From: Fimbriimonadaceae bacterium
GTDB lineage: Bacteria > Armatimonadota > Fimbriimonadia > Fimbriimonadales > Fimbriimonadaceae
Reading direction: 5' to 3'
Assembly: GCA_019638675.1 (NCBI GenBank)
Contig: JAHBTE010000001.1
Location: 2,698,605 to 2,762,604, forward strand
Length of the DNA: 64,000 nt
In this document: positions 1 through 8,265 of the stretch, in pieces
Layout: each line of letters begins with the position of its first letter
Position numbering within the stretch: the stretch's first letter is position 1
Made by a program: the position numbers and the translations under genes
The notes under the pieces: model-generated
The model's input: only the letters and a program-made list of their open reading frames with translations
What the model was told of the DNA's origin: nothing
Databases searched by the model: none

Positions 1-2
1 TT

Positions 3-608
3 CCCGAGATGCTTCCGGGCAAGTTTCCAGAGCCAATCTATCTGTTCTGGGTTCCCTGGGCATTGTTATCGGTTCTGCCAATGGGAATCACTCAATCCAC
101 GGGCAAGGGCCACGCCAAGTTCACCAACGGTCAATTTGTTGTCTGGAAGGCTAACCGCTACTTTGAAGTAAATCCTCACGAATCTTGTAAAGGCGAAGTT
201 CTAGAGGATATTCAGATTGGAAGACTCCTTGCACGGGAGAAAATCCCGGTTCTTGTCGCCAATTTGTCCTCAGTCCTCCATGTCGCGATGTATCACGATC
301 TCGGCGAAGCGTGGCGCGGGATGAACAAAAACGCCTTTTGGGTCACTGGATCGCGGTTCGGTGCCCTGTTAACAGGCGTAATTTTGGTGTGCTTAACGCT
401 TGCCCCGGTGCTGAGTATGGGAACATCTTTAGCCGCTGCTATTGGCTTTATGATGCTTGCTTCTGCCTTAGCGACCCAACTCGTTGTAAAGGCTCCGATT
501 TATACGATTCTCACTGTTCCGCTCAGCATTCTTTCCGCCGCTATAACGCAGTTCTCAGCGGCAGTTCGCGGCGGTAAATCGGCCGAGTGGAAGGGGCGAA
601 CCTATTAG
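3..608 (+). CDS. Glycosyltransferase family 2, C-terminal part (partial)
   Basis: The reading frame is open back to the window edge, so the gene is truncated at its 5' end and the first ATG at 9 is probably internal. What remains (about 200 residues) has the look of the C-terminal half of membrane GT2 enzymes of the CrtQ/HpnI type: a segment MYHDLGEAWRGMNKNAF resembling the acceptor-loop region, then three or four hydrophobic segments (roughly residues 115-185). Family members transfer sugars to lipid or carotenoid acceptors at the cytoplasmic membrane. The catalytic DxD region is not in the window, so the substrate cannot be inferred. The end overlaps the convergent M61 peptidase by 4 bp. 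Confidence 0.6.
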   Translation, partial: PEMLPGKFPEPIYLFWVPWALLSVLPMGITQSTGKGHAKFTNGQFVVWKANRYFEVNPHESCKGEVLEDIQIGRLLAREKIPVLVANLSSVLHVAMYHDLGEAWRGMNKNAFWVTGSRFGALLTGVILVCLTLAPVLSMGTSLAAAIGFMMLASALATQLVVKAPIYTILTVPLSILSAAITQFSAAVRGGKSAEWKGRTY

Positions 609-2089
609 TTTTCTTTTTGATCTGGGTAAGAACCTCTAATAATCCTTCCCATTGCATCTGAATTTTCAGCGTCAACGATTTCGGTGAGTTGTTCGCGGAA
701 GCCAGCTTTGAGCAGGATCTCTGTCCATGGCAATTGCCCAGGCGTGTTCACCATGAAGTCGTAGAGTGGGCCGAGTTCTTCTCCGCCGAACTCTACGCAG
801 AGTTCTCGAATCCGACCTTCATCGTAACCAGGATTCTTAAGCCCGGTTTCTTTGTAAAGCGAAATGAACACGTCGTCAAGTCTGTGCGCGTTATCTGAAC
901 CACGGCGAATCGCCAAATCTAACAGGAAGGAGACGACTTTGCCTTTGGTGTAATAACTCACCCCGCCGTAACCTTGGCTACCCCGCGTTTGCCAAACCTT
1001 TTCCGAGCTATCTTTTAGACTTATCGTGTTATAAGCCTGACCTCCCCGTCGAATCATTGAGTTGTAGGTGCTGGACATTTCACGGAGGAGTTCCTTTTTG
1101 CTGAGTAAGCCGGCGCGGTAGCGAAACACGTCTGCCAAGTAGTCGGTGCCGCCTTCCAGCCACCAAAGCGTTGACACCGTTGGGATATTCAAGGCGTTGA
1201 TCGGTCGCAGTTGCTTAGGTCGGATGTGCTTGACGTTATAGGCATGAATATATTCGTGAAAAATTAGCCCTGCCGCATCATTTGCGTTCTTGCCCCAGAG
1301 ACCAAGCCGGCAACCTTGCGCGTGTTCTAAACCAGCCGGGAATCCTCCGAAATGACCCCAAAACGTATAGTTTTTATACGGAAAAGTGCCAAACATCTTG
1401 AATCCTTCTTCTGCGGCTTTATTCCCGACAGCACCAAACTCATCAATATTCACACCCGCGATGTTGCCAAAGCCAAGAAACTGGTGATCGACTTTGTGCA
1501 AGGTTGATTCGTGCTTGAGCATCGAGCTAGAGAAGAAAAACGGAGTGTCTCCAATCAATTCCAAAGTATCTGATTTCAGCACCTGATTCGCAACGGGTTT
1601 TCCTGCATTCGAGATGTCAAATTCTTTTGGATCGGGAGCAACGGCTTCTAGCTCAGAGGATTGCGAGTAGGTGTCGTCAATCCACCCGAGCAGTCCGGCC
1701 CCGTTTACAAAAATGAGGTTCGGCTGAATAAGCAGGTTATCGCTAAAATTCCCCCGACTTGGGGTTACCGTGTATTCCACCGTATCAAATGATTCGTTCG
1801 CGTAAAACTCATTGACCGATCGGCCCCGATTCATCGTGACGTCTTCGTCGTACCGGGTGAACTTAACTGACTTCACGGTATTGCCGAAATTCCAAGCAAA
1901 GTAGTCGCCAGGAATCCATGCAGGCATCGTAAAGCGAGTTCCCTTTTCGCCGTCCGGCAACTTGATAGTGATGATCGCAAGCGGCGGGTCTTTTTGGAAT
2001 TTCATCGTGTACTTAACGGTCTTATCCGCCGCATTCGCGAACACCGCCGCCAACGCGAATACTCCTAATCCGACTAACCTTAAATTCAT
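605..2089 (-). CDS. M61-family metallopeptidase, exported, lacking a PDZ domain
   Basis: Predicted zinc aminopeptidase of family M61 (glycyl aminopeptidase-like). A signal peptide is seen at residues 1-21 (hydrophobic LVGLGVFALAAVFANA, cut after ANA). A beta-rich N-terminal domain follows (about 25-190), then the catalytic domain with HEYIHAYNVKHIRP at about 278-291 (HExxH zinc ligands plus the NVKxIRP extension typical of M61) and WWLEGGTDYLADVFRYRAG at about 310-328, which contains the third-ligand Glu. Most M61 proteins carry a C-terminal PDZ domain; this one ends at 494 residues without a recognisable one. The ATG at 2089 was chosen because it forms an ATGA overlap with the stop of the upstream epimerase and starts directly before the signal peptide; an ATG four codons upstream would extend it by MVSK. 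Confidence 0.82.
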   Translation of the reverse strand: MNLRLVGLGVFALAAVFANAADKTVKYTMKFQKDPPLAIITIKLPDGEKGTRFTMPAWIPGDYFAWNFGNTVKSVKFTRYDEDVTMNRGRSVNEFYANESFDTVEYTVTPSRGNFSDNLLIQPNLIFVNGAGLLGWIDDTYSQSSELEAVAPDPKEFDISNAGKPVANQVLKSDTLELIGDTPFFFSSSMLKHESTLHKVDHQFLGFGNIAGVNIDEFGAVGNKAAEEGFKMFGTFPYKNYTFWGHFGGFPAGLEHAQGCRLGLWGKNANDAAGLIFHEYIHAYNVKHIRPKQLRPINALNIPTVSTLWWLEGGTDYLADVFRYRAGLLSKKELLREMSSTYNSMIRRGGQAYNTISLKDSSEKVWQTRGSQGYGGVSYYTKGKVVSFLLDLAIRRGSDNAHRLDDVFISLYKETGLKNPGYDEGRIRELCVEFGGEELGPLYDFMVNTPGQLPWTEILLKAGFREQLTEIVDAENSDAMGRIIRGSYPDQKEN

Positions 2090-3063
2090 CTTGCTAACCA
2101 CTCTTTAATCGCCTCTTCTTCTTGTTCGACGCCTATCCCACTCTTTAAGGGTCGTTTGAGTCCCACAGATTGCGTCCAATCGTAGGTGTCTCGAATGGTT
2201 TCGAGCATCGTTCTTTCCTTTAATCCAACCGCAATAGCCGCCGTGCAGTCACCAGTTGATGCGCCGACTGGCAGCAAACTTGGGAAGTTCCGCCAAGGGA
2301 TGAGGTCACGTTCTCCGAGCCAATCGAGTGGAGCGGTGACTTCCTCAAAATCAACCCCGTGTTCAACTGCGAATGCTCTGAGTCCGCTTAGCAAGTCATC
2401 CCAAACTGCGGTTGCGCGATCGCAGTTGAAAACCCCAGAGATGTTTCGATCAATTACAAGCCGCGTGAACTCGGCAAAATCGCGTACATCAAGGGCAGTG
2501 ATCGTCATGCCAGAAGCCTGAGGCAGCAGGATTTTGCCTCCATCGGCAAACCGAATCGGCCAATAAGGGAACCGCTCTGTGTGATCCCAAGGTCCAATAA
2601 TGACTCCCGGACGGAGGATCGTTGCTTTGTCGCCCCAGTGTTCTTTGACGAGGCTTTCGCAGATCACTTTGTAGGCGCCGTAAGTTTCGTTGTTGACTAC
2701 GCCAGTGTCTTCTTTTAGCTCTTGGAGCGCGGCTGATTCTGGCAGTCTCGATTGCTCGCCGTCCGCATAAACAGAAATCGTGGAAACAAATACGAACCTC
2801 CGCACTGAATCTTTCAAAGCTTCGTTAAGGCGTTTGGTTTGGTGAGGCAAATAGGCGTTGACATCCACCACCACATCCCACTCCAGGTTAGCAATGGCAG
2901 ATAAATCTTCGTTCCTGTCTCCGACAATGGTTTTAACCGAAGGAAACAAGTCGGGATTCGTTTTGCCTCGATTAAAGTGGGTGACCTCCCATCCGGCCTT
3001 TAAGAATTCCTCGGTAAATGTGCGGCCCACAAATTGGGTTCCTCCCATCATCAAAACACGCAT
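2086..3063 (-). CDS. NAD(P)-dependent epimerase/dehydratase (extended SDR)
   Basis: Extended short-chain dehydrogenase/reductase fold. The N-terminal Rossmann motif reads MMGGTQFVGR (a GGTxFxGR variant of GxxGxxG), followed by the acidic NRGKT region, FVFVSTISVYADG (the active-site Ser strand) and a YxxxK catalytic pair in the segment YGAYKVICE. RPGVIIGPWDHTERF matches the substrate-loop region of NAD-dependent epimerases related to plant CSP41-type and sugar-nucleotide enzymes. The substrate is not identifiable. It is the first gene of a two-gene operon with the M61 peptidase (ATGA overlap). The start codon lacks a Shine-Dalgarno but has TAAAGT six bases upstream. Confidence 0.8.
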   Translation of the reverse strand: MRVLMMGGTQFVGRTFTEEFLKAGWEVTHFNRGKTNPDLFPSVKTIVGDRNEDLSAIANLEWDVVVDVNAYLPHQTKRLNEALKDSVRRFVFVSTISVYADGEQSRLPESAALQELKEDTGVVNNETYGAYKVICESLVKEHWGDKATILRPGVIIGPWDHTERFPYWPIRFADGGKILLPQASGMTITALDVRDFAEFTRLVIDRNISGVFNCDRATAVWDDLLSGLRAFAVEHGVDFEEVTAPLDWLGERDLIPWRNFPSLLPVGASTGDCTAAIAVGLKERTMLETIRDTYDWTQSVGLKRPLKSGIGVEQEEEAIKEWLAR

Positions 3064-3069
3064 GCAGTG

Positions 3070-3075
3070 ACTTTA
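3070..3075 (-). promoter_or_regulatory. Putative leaderless -10 box (TAAAGT) for the epimerase gene
   Basis: On the minus strand TAAAGT ends six bases before the ATG at 3063 and there is no purine-rich ribosome-binding site between them. That spacing places the transcription start at or beside the A of the ATG. No clear -35 hexamer is visible at the usual distance. Confidence 0.4.
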
Positions 3076-3122
3076 CTTGACCTAGGGGATTCTGAGTTCC
3101 AACCGGTACTCTTCATGTTGCG

Positions 3123-4472
3123 ATGAATTTCCCCCGTGCACCGTTCGACCAAGTGCGCGAAGATCGCAGAACTTTTAGAAAATCAACGAATAAATCTATT
3201 TGGCAAGTGTATTGGCCGCTTGCGCTGAGTTGGATTTTCATGGCCTTTGAAGGCCAAATCGCGCTGTGGATGATTGGTCAAATGCCGAACAGCAAGCTCA
3301 ATGCCGCCGGGCTTGGGCTGATCATGCCGATCGCTATTTTTATCGAAAGCCCAGTGATTGATCTGCTCAGTACCGGAACAACTTTGGGAACGAACAAGCA
3401 AAGGTTTGCCGCCTTGACCAGGTTCACCCTGATCTTGATGGCTTGGGTGACATTTGCTCACTGCCTGATCGTTTACACCCCGCTGTATCCTATATTTGCC
3501 GCTCAAGTATTAGAAGCTCCCGCTAACGTTGCTTACGCCGCGTGGACAGGTTTAGCGTGGATGCCTGTGTGGAGTGCGTGCGTTGGCTGGCGGCGGTACC
3601 TACAAGGATTGATGATCCGAGCCGGCAAGACAAAGCCGATCAGTTGGGGAACACTGGTTCGTATCTTGGCGATGTCCGGGGTTGGATTTGGCCTCTATTT
3701 GACCAACGTTCTTTCGGGCCTTGCTCTGATCGGAGCGGCAATGCTCGCGGCCGTATTTGCTGAAGCCCTCTACATTCACATTGTTTCGCGCCCAGTTGTG
3801 GCGGCGCTTCCTGATGAACCAGAAACTGAGCCGCTTTCCCTTTCCCGCCTGTTCAAGTTCCATCTGCCGCTCACCGGGTCAACGATTCTCATGTTGACCA
3901 CGCCGATCTTTTTGACAAAGGCGATTAACCAGTCGGCTGATCCTGTTCTTTCGCTCGCTGCGTGGACAACCGCCGGAACTTTAGGATGGCTGTTCCGAAC
4001 AGTTACGTTTGCTCTACCGGAGGCCGTGATTTCGCTTTACCAAGCAGGGCGAGAAAAAGTTATCCTTGTTTTCTGCACAAACATCGGCTTGGCACTCACG
4101 GTAGCCATGGTTGCGATGCACCTTACTGGCTTCGATGTGATCGCCTTCCGAGAGTTCTTCAAAGCCGACCCAGGAATTCCCGAGCGGGCGGCATTTGCGT
4201 TACTCATAATGGCCCCTCTACCGCTACTTAACGCTGTGATGGGTTACTACCGTGGCTTGCTGACCTCGCACCATGTGACAAGCGCTCGAATGATCGCTTT
4301 AGCTATTGCCATCGCGGGGATTCTGGTGAGTCTGCCGGTGACCATTTCGTTAAAACTCGGCGGGATAGCGGTCGCGGGAATCGCGCTGATCGTCGCCCAC
4401 GTTTTGGAACTCAGCACCCTCGCCACTTGCTGGAATATCTGGCGCAAGCGCAACCCTGCTCCTCTCGCGTAG
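3123..4472 (+). CDS. MATE/ANK-like multi-pass membrane transporter
   Basis: 449-residue polytopic membrane protein with about 12 hydrophobic segments starting near residue 27. The segment GWRRYLQGLMIRAGKTKPISWGT resembles the conserved loop of MATE-fold proteins related to the progressive ankylosis (ANK) family, in which one half carries WxR-xxQGxLI. A charged cytoplasmic loop (about residues 220-240) separates two halves, as in the MATE fold. The substrate is unknown; efflux or polyphosphate/nucleotide export are family possibilities only. It stands alone, divergent from the epimerase operon and 53 bp before the GH26-like gene, which may share its transcript. No Shine-Dalgarno is evident before the ATG. 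Confidence 0.62.
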   Translation: MNFPRAPFDQVREDRRTFRKSTNKSIWQVYWPLALSWIFMAFEGQIALWMIGQMPNSKLNAAGLGLIMPIAIFIESPVIDLLSTGTTLGTNKQRFAALTRFTLILMAWVTFAHCLIVYTPLYPIFAAQVLEAPANVAYAAWTGLAWMPVWSACVGWRRYLQGLMIRAGKTKPISWGTLVRILAMSGVGFGLYLTNVLSGLALIGAAMLAAVFAEALYIHIVSRPVVAALPDEPETEPLSLSRLFKFHLPLTGSTILMLTTPIFLTKAINQSADPVLSLAAWTTAGTLGWLFRTVTFALPEAVISLYQAGREKVILVFCTNIGLALTVAMVAMHLTGFDVIAFREFFKADPGIPERAAFALLIMAPLPLLNAVMGYYRGLLTSHHVTSARMIALAIAIAGILVSLPVTISLKLGGIAVAGIALIVAHVLELSTLATCWNIWRKRNPAPLA

Positions 4473-4484
4473 GGGCCCCGGACT

Positions 4485-4500
4485 TGGTTCATTTGAACCA
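4485..4500. promoter_or_regulatory. Inverted repeat TGGTTCA-tt-TGAACCA, possible operator
   Basis: A perfect 7-bp inverted repeat with a 2-bp centre lies in the 53-bp gap between the transporter stop and the chosen GH26 start. TATACA at 4511-4516 could be the -10 element of that gene, which would place the repeat over the -35 zone. Read as an operator; a small RNA hairpin is less likely because the loop is only two bases. Confidence 0.35.
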
Positions 4501-4525
4501 GAAATCGGGGTATACATCGCGGACG

Positions 4526-5911
4526 ATGGTCGGTCGATTGCTCAAATTAACACCTCTCTTTATTGCGACCGCCGCACCTTTATTTTCGTATGCATCTGCT
4601 GATGGATTCGCCTTGTATGCCGACCGAGTTCCGACCGCAGCAGAAGCTGCAAAAAACTATACGAACGCTAAATTTGAACCACGGATCGGCTGCTACGCGG
4701 GGGCATTTATTGATCTGGACAGCACGATTTTGGAGACCTTTCAAGACAAAACGGGCAAAGTTCGTCGAATGCCATGGGCGTTTGAATCAGTAGTCGGTAA
4801 AGAACACGCCACTTATTTTTATTACATGGGTTATGGTTCGCGACCAGCATTCGATTGGATTTCTAAGCTCGGAGACAGCAACAAGATCGTTCACATCGCG
4901 CTGGAGCCAAATAACGGCTTAGACCCCATTAAGGAAGATCAGTACCTTCTCGATTTTGCAAAAGGGTTAGGAGAAACTAAAACCAAGATTTTCCTCCGGT
5001 TTGCTAGCGAGATGAACGGCCCCTGGGTGAATTATCACGGAAGCCCGAGCAAGTACATCGAAAAATTCCGGCTCATGGCGAACGTCATGAAACGATTTGC
5101 CCCAAACGTCGCCATGGTTTGGTGCCCCTACGCGACTCCGACTAACCCCATTCCGAACTACTACCCCGGCGACGAATATGTGGATTGGGTGGGCGTGAAC
5201 ATCTACAGCGTCACCTATTACGATCAAGACCCCAAGAAACCAGCATCTCGAGTGCATCCGGTTCAGCTTTTAGATTACATTTACAGCCGCTACGCAAAGA
5301 AAAAGCCGATCATGGTCGGCGAATATGGAGCCACCCACTTTTCGGCATTAGAGAACAAACCAACTACCGATTTTGCAAAGCGTTCGATCATCGCGATGTA
5401 CGAATCTCTCCCCCGCGCTTACCCACGAGTGAAGTGCATCAACTACTTCAATGCCAACAATTTAGAACTGGCCCACCGCAAGAATAACAACTATGCGGTA
5501 ACGCAAAACGCCGAAGTTCTTAACCTTTATCGAAGCCTGATCTCGCAACCTTACTTCCTGAGCGCGGCGACTGACTCTAATGGCTACATTGATCAGTCTG
5601 CAGTGATTACTCCGGTGAGTGGCGACCAGGTGACGACTCTATTCCCCGTCCAGCCATTGCCCGTCATGCAAAAGCAAAAGCTCTCAGGGGTTGTGAAGCT
5701 TTCTGGTTGGATTGAAGACCTTTCCGGCTCAGTCAAGATGCGGTTCATGGTCAACGGAAAAACTGTTCACATCGGAGAAAGCAAAGATGATTGGAGTTAT
5801 CCGCTTGATACGGTGAATTATCAAAATGGGCAACTCAAGCTAGAACTCCGGGCTGAGAAATCGGGCAAGGTTTTGAAGAAGTACCCCATAACCGTTACTA
5901 TCAGTAATTGA
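4526..5911 (+). CDS. GH26-like glycoside hydrolase (beta-mannanase-like), secreted
   Basis: Predicted exported (alpha/beta)8-barrel hydrolase. The ATG at 4526 was selected because it directly precedes a signal peptide (MVGRLLKLTPLFIATAAPLF...SYASA); the open frame extends 33 codons further upstream into the transporter gene without signal character. Barrel motifs include IFLRFASEMNGPWVNYHG (candidate acid/base Glu in the FxxEMNG context, about residues 155-172), MVWCPYATPT, VGVNIYSVTYYD, and IMVGEYGATH (candidate nucleophile Glu, about residue 270). These correspond to the clan-A pattern of GH26 mannanases. The last 90 residues look like a beta-sandwich module. Natural substrate unproven; mannan or another beta-glycan is the family expectation. 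Confidence 0.65.
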   Translation: MVGRLLKLTPLFIATAAPLFSYASADGFALYADRVPTAAEAAKNYTNAKFEPRIGCYAGAFIDLDSTILETFQDKTGKVRRMPWAFESVVGKEHATYFYYMGYGSRPAFDWISKLGDSNKIVHIALEPNNGLDPIKEDQYLLDFAKGLGETKTKIFLRFASEMNGPWVNYHGSPSKYIEKFRLMANVMKRFAPNVAMVWCPYATPTNPIPNYYPGDEYVDWVGVNIYSVTYYDQDPKKPASRVHPVQLLDYIYSRYAKKKPIMVGEYGATHFSALENKPTTDFAKRSIIAMYESLPRAYPRVKCINYFNANNLELAHRKNNNYAVTQNAEVLNLYRSLISQPYFLSAATDSNGYIDQSAVITPVSGDQVTTLFPVQPLPVMQKQKLSGVVKLSGWIEDLSGSVKMRFMVNGKTVHIGESKDDWSYPLDTVNYQNGQLKLELRAEKSGKVLKKYPITVTISN

Positions 5912-5925
5912 ATTTGGATTGAACT

Positions 5926-7038
5926 TTAGAGTTCTACAATTGTGAGTCCAAGGAATTTTAATTCATTATCCTCAACAAAATAAAACTCAACTCCTACCTC
6001 TTTTCCATCCTTAGTTGTTTTTGCCCGCATTGCAATACTGCCCTGATGACTAACAGCAAACTGAATTGGCTGGATTTCTCCATGTTTTTCAATCAGGCTC
6101 TTTATAGCTGCCCATCTTTGGTCCGGTGTTCTGCGTGCCAAGGCTTCTACTGATCGCCACTTTGTATCGAACTGCTCCATCATTTGACGATCATTTGAAT
6201 TAAATGCTGAGATGAATTCTTCGACAAGGTGCTTCCTTGGCGAATCCTCGAGGGTATTAATTGGCTCGCCCCAGCCCCAGTTAGGCTCCACCTCGCCTTT
6301 CATGACCTGGAGAATCCACGCCCTCTGCGTGCTCACGCGCGCATAGAATTCTTGCGTTCCGTAAAGGCAGTGACCATCTCCGGGGTTCTTACTGTTTGAA
6401 TTTGAAACTCCCAAAACAAATAGTTTCTTGCCTTCTTTAAGTAAAGCTGGCCCGCCACTATCGCCAGGCCCACTAATTCCCTCTCTAGGCAAAGCAGATG
6501 ATCCTTCATTAAAAGTAAAAACTAACTGCCTCTCATTTACATCCTCAATTTTATTCTCCGCCAAGCGGGTTTTATTGTCGGCGGTTGCAGGCTCAAATTT
6601 ACCATTGCCTGTCATTCCTGCTCCCACAAATGAAACGATCTTTCCTACTTCATCGCTTTTTACGTAGAGCTCTGCTGGTGTTACTCCGATAACTGGTTCA
6701 GCCAAATAAAGTAGAGCCATATCAATAAATTCTCTCTCTTTTTCAAAATCGCCTTTTGGATGAAACACTACTTTTTTGACCCGATACCGCTTGCCTGCGA
6801 TTTCCGCATATCCATTGAATGGATTTAAGCCCATGGCAACGTGCGCGGCCGTCAAAACCCATCTGTCTCCAACCAGAGTTCCTTCTGCAAAACCAGAAAT
6901 ACGAGCCACACAAGGATACTTATTTCGCTCAATCACGTAATCACTGTCAGGCTTATCATGTCGTACAACAATTGCTTGAACTGTTAGTGGCATGATAGCC
7001 AAAGTGGTCATCAAAGCCAAGCCAGAAAAGAACTTCAT
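5926..7038 (-). CDS. Secreted trypsin-like serine protease with C-terminal NTF2-like domain
   Basis: Family S1 protease with signal peptide MKFFSGLALMTTLAIMPLTVQA. The catalytic triad is visible: His66 in VLTAAHVA, Asp106 in FIDMALL, Ser194 in GPGDSGGPALL. Residues about 265-370 form a separate domain beginning FISAFNSNDRQMMEQFD, which resembles the small NTF2/SnoaL-type domains attached to several exported hydrolases. The ATG at 7038 was preferred to an upstream TTG (7053) because it starts the signal peptide and sits six bases after TATTAT on the minus strand. It is divergent from an ArsR-like regulator, and a 15-bp inverted repeat covers its start codon. The gene is visibly more A+T rich than its neighbours. 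Confidence 0.85.
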   Translation of the reverse strand: MKFFSGLALMTTLAIMPLTVQAIVVRHDKPDSDYVIERNKYPCVARISGFAEGTLVGDRWVLTAAHVAMGLNPFNGYAEIAGKRYRVKKVVFHPKGDFEKEREFIDMALLYLAEPVIGVTPAELYVKSDEVGKIVSFVGAGMTGNGKFEPATADNKTRLAENKIEDVNERQLVFTFNEGSSALPREGISGPGDSGGPALLKEGKKLFVLGVSNSNSKNPGDGHCLYGTQEFYARVSTQRAWILQVMKGEVEPNWGWGEPINTLEDSPRKHLVEEFISAFNSNDRQMMEQFDTKWRSVEALARRTPDQRWAAIKSLIEKHGEIQPIQFAVSHQGSIAMRAKTTKDGKEVGVEFYFVEDNELKFLGLTIVEL

Positions 7039-7072
7039 GGTAAAATAATACAATATTTTTTACCATGAAGTT
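7031..7072. promoter_or_regulatory. 15-bp perfect inverted repeat over the protease start codon
   Basis: Arms AACTTCATGGTAAAA (7031-7045) and TTTTACCATGAAGTT (7058-7072) are perfect reverse complements separated by 12 bases. The left arm contains the protease start codon (minus strand, 7036-7038) and abuts its putative -10 TATTAT (7045-7050). The right arm lies 13 bp before the divergent regulator ATG (7085). Likely an operator of that regulator; in RNA it could also hide the start codon. Confidence 0.6.
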
Positions 7073-7084
7073 CCAGGATCAGCA

Positions 7085-7606
7085 ATGCACAAAAAAAGAT
7101 TCGTTTTGAACGACGAGCAGATTGCCGTCTTGAACTCACCAGCCCGTCAAGAAATCCTGTTTGGTCTGATTCAACTGGAAAGAGCGACCGTGAATAGCCT
7201 GGCTGCACACATTGGGCGGACTCCAAAATCGCTCTATCACCACATCAGGCAACTAGAGGAAGCTCATCTCATTTTAAGAGTAGCAACACAGCGCTCCGTT
7301 GCAAGAGAAGAAGCAATCTATGCACCAGTTTCGACCAGCGTTAGAATTCCAAGGAATAAGCAGTCGATTGAGGGAGTGAATTCAATCATGCGTCAAGCGG
7401 CGCGCGAGCAGATTAATGCATTTGAAAGAAATCCTAGTGATGATAGTTTGCTAATGAGAATTAGCCTGAAGCTGGACAAGAATGACCAGGATGCTTTAAG
7501 AAACAAATTGAGAGATATCTCTGAGTGGATAGAATCTCGCGCGAATAGCCAAGGCGACAGAATTTCTTTGACAATTGCATTCGCACCTTTGGAAGGAGAA
7601 AACTAA
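7085..7606 (+). CDS. ArsR-like winged-helix transcriptional regulator
   Basis: 173 residues. The N-terminal 80 residues form a winged helix: LNSPARQEILFGLIQLERATVNSLAAHIGRTPKSLYHHIRQLEEAHLI is the helix-turn-helix arrangement of ArsR-type proteins, with recognition helix around TPKSLYHHIRQL. The C-terminal half is helical and charged with no metal-binding Cys cluster, so it is probably not a metal sensor. It is divergent from the serine protease across an inverted-repeat operator and overlaps the next gene by one base (TAATG), so the three genes likely form one regulated unit. What it senses cannot be read from the sequence. Confidence 0.75.
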   Translation: MHKKRFVLNDEQIAVLNSPARQEILFGLIQLERATVNSLAAHIGRTPKSLYHHIRQLEEAHLILRVATQRSVAREEAIYAPVSTSVRIPRNKQSIEGVNSIMRQAAREQINAFERNPSDDSLLMRISLKLDKNDQDALRNKLRDISEWIESRANSQGDRISLTIAFAPLEGEN

Positions 7607-8100
7607 TGCACATGATCACTTCCTCGCTTATTCTCGCCGCCTTACTAGGGCAAACCGCGCCTCCCAAAGAACCTCTCAAAGCCAATTTAGATTCACTTAC
7701 GTTTATGGCGGGGACTTGGGAAGGAACCCGCGGCGCAACTTGGATTGAAGAAGTTTGGACGGCTCCGCGAGATGGGTTAATGCATGGCTCGTTCAGGTTA
7801 CACGAAAACGGGAAGCTCGTCCGCAGTGAATCTGAGCGACTGACCCAAGAAGGTGAAAATGTGTTCTTACACGTTCGGCATTTTGATGCGGAGTTCAAGC
7901 CGTTCCCGGGAGAAAGTGGTTCGGCGACTTTTGTTCTTGTTTCCGTGGGTGAAAACGCGGCGAGCTTTTACCAAAAAGATGATCGCGGTGGGTTCTGGCT
8001 AAGCTACGAACGTAACGGAGATATCAGTCAAGCGTGGCTCCATCGCGATGGAAAGAAGCCGAGAGAAGAGTTGATTTTTAAGTTCAAACGGAAGGGTTAG
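7606..8100 (+). CDS. Exported DUF6265/lipocalin-like protein
   Basis: 164 residues with a short N-terminal signal-like stretch (MITSSLILAALLGQTA). The segment SLTFMAGTWEGTRGATWIEEVW matches the start of small beta-barrel domains of the DUF6265/DUF1579 type (FxxGxWxG...EExW), which are calycin-like and of unknown function. Translationally coupled to the regulator by TAATG. Biological role unknown; it may bind a small hydrophobic ligand, but this is inference from the fold only. Confidence 0.65.
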   Translation: MHMITSSLILAALLGQTAPPKEPLKANLDSLTFMAGTWEGTRGATWIEEVWTAPRDGLMHGSFRLHENGKLVRSESERLTQEGENVFLHVRHFDAEFKPFPGESGSATFVLVSVGENAASFYQKDDRGGFWLSYERNGDISQAWLHRDGKKPREELIFKFKRKG

Positions 8101-8147
8101 AATTCGTTGTCCTAATCTTTGAAGGTGATTCTTTCAACCCCGCACTG

Positions 8148-8169
8148 CCCTCCCCAGACTTGGGGAGGG
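8148..8169. repeat. REP-like palindrome, family A, copy 1
   Basis: Perfect 9-bp arms CCCTCCCCA / TGGGGAGGG around a GACT centre. The same sequence with centre AACT recurs about 50 kb away at 58018-58039. Confidence 0.75.
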
Positions 8170-8219
8170 AAACTCTTAAGCCAACTTTGCGGTTAAGTCA
8201 GCGACTTTGGGATTGAGTT

Positions 8220-8241
8220 CTCCTCCCAAGATTGGGAGGAG
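8220..8241. repeat. REP-like palindrome, family A variant, copy 2
   Basis: Perfect 10-bp arms CTCCTCCCAA / TTGGGAGGAG with a 2-bp centre. It differs from copy 1 by paired changes that keep the stem intact. Confidence 0.7.
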
Positions 8242-8265
8242 ATTAAGAGTAGGGTTGCTGGTAAT

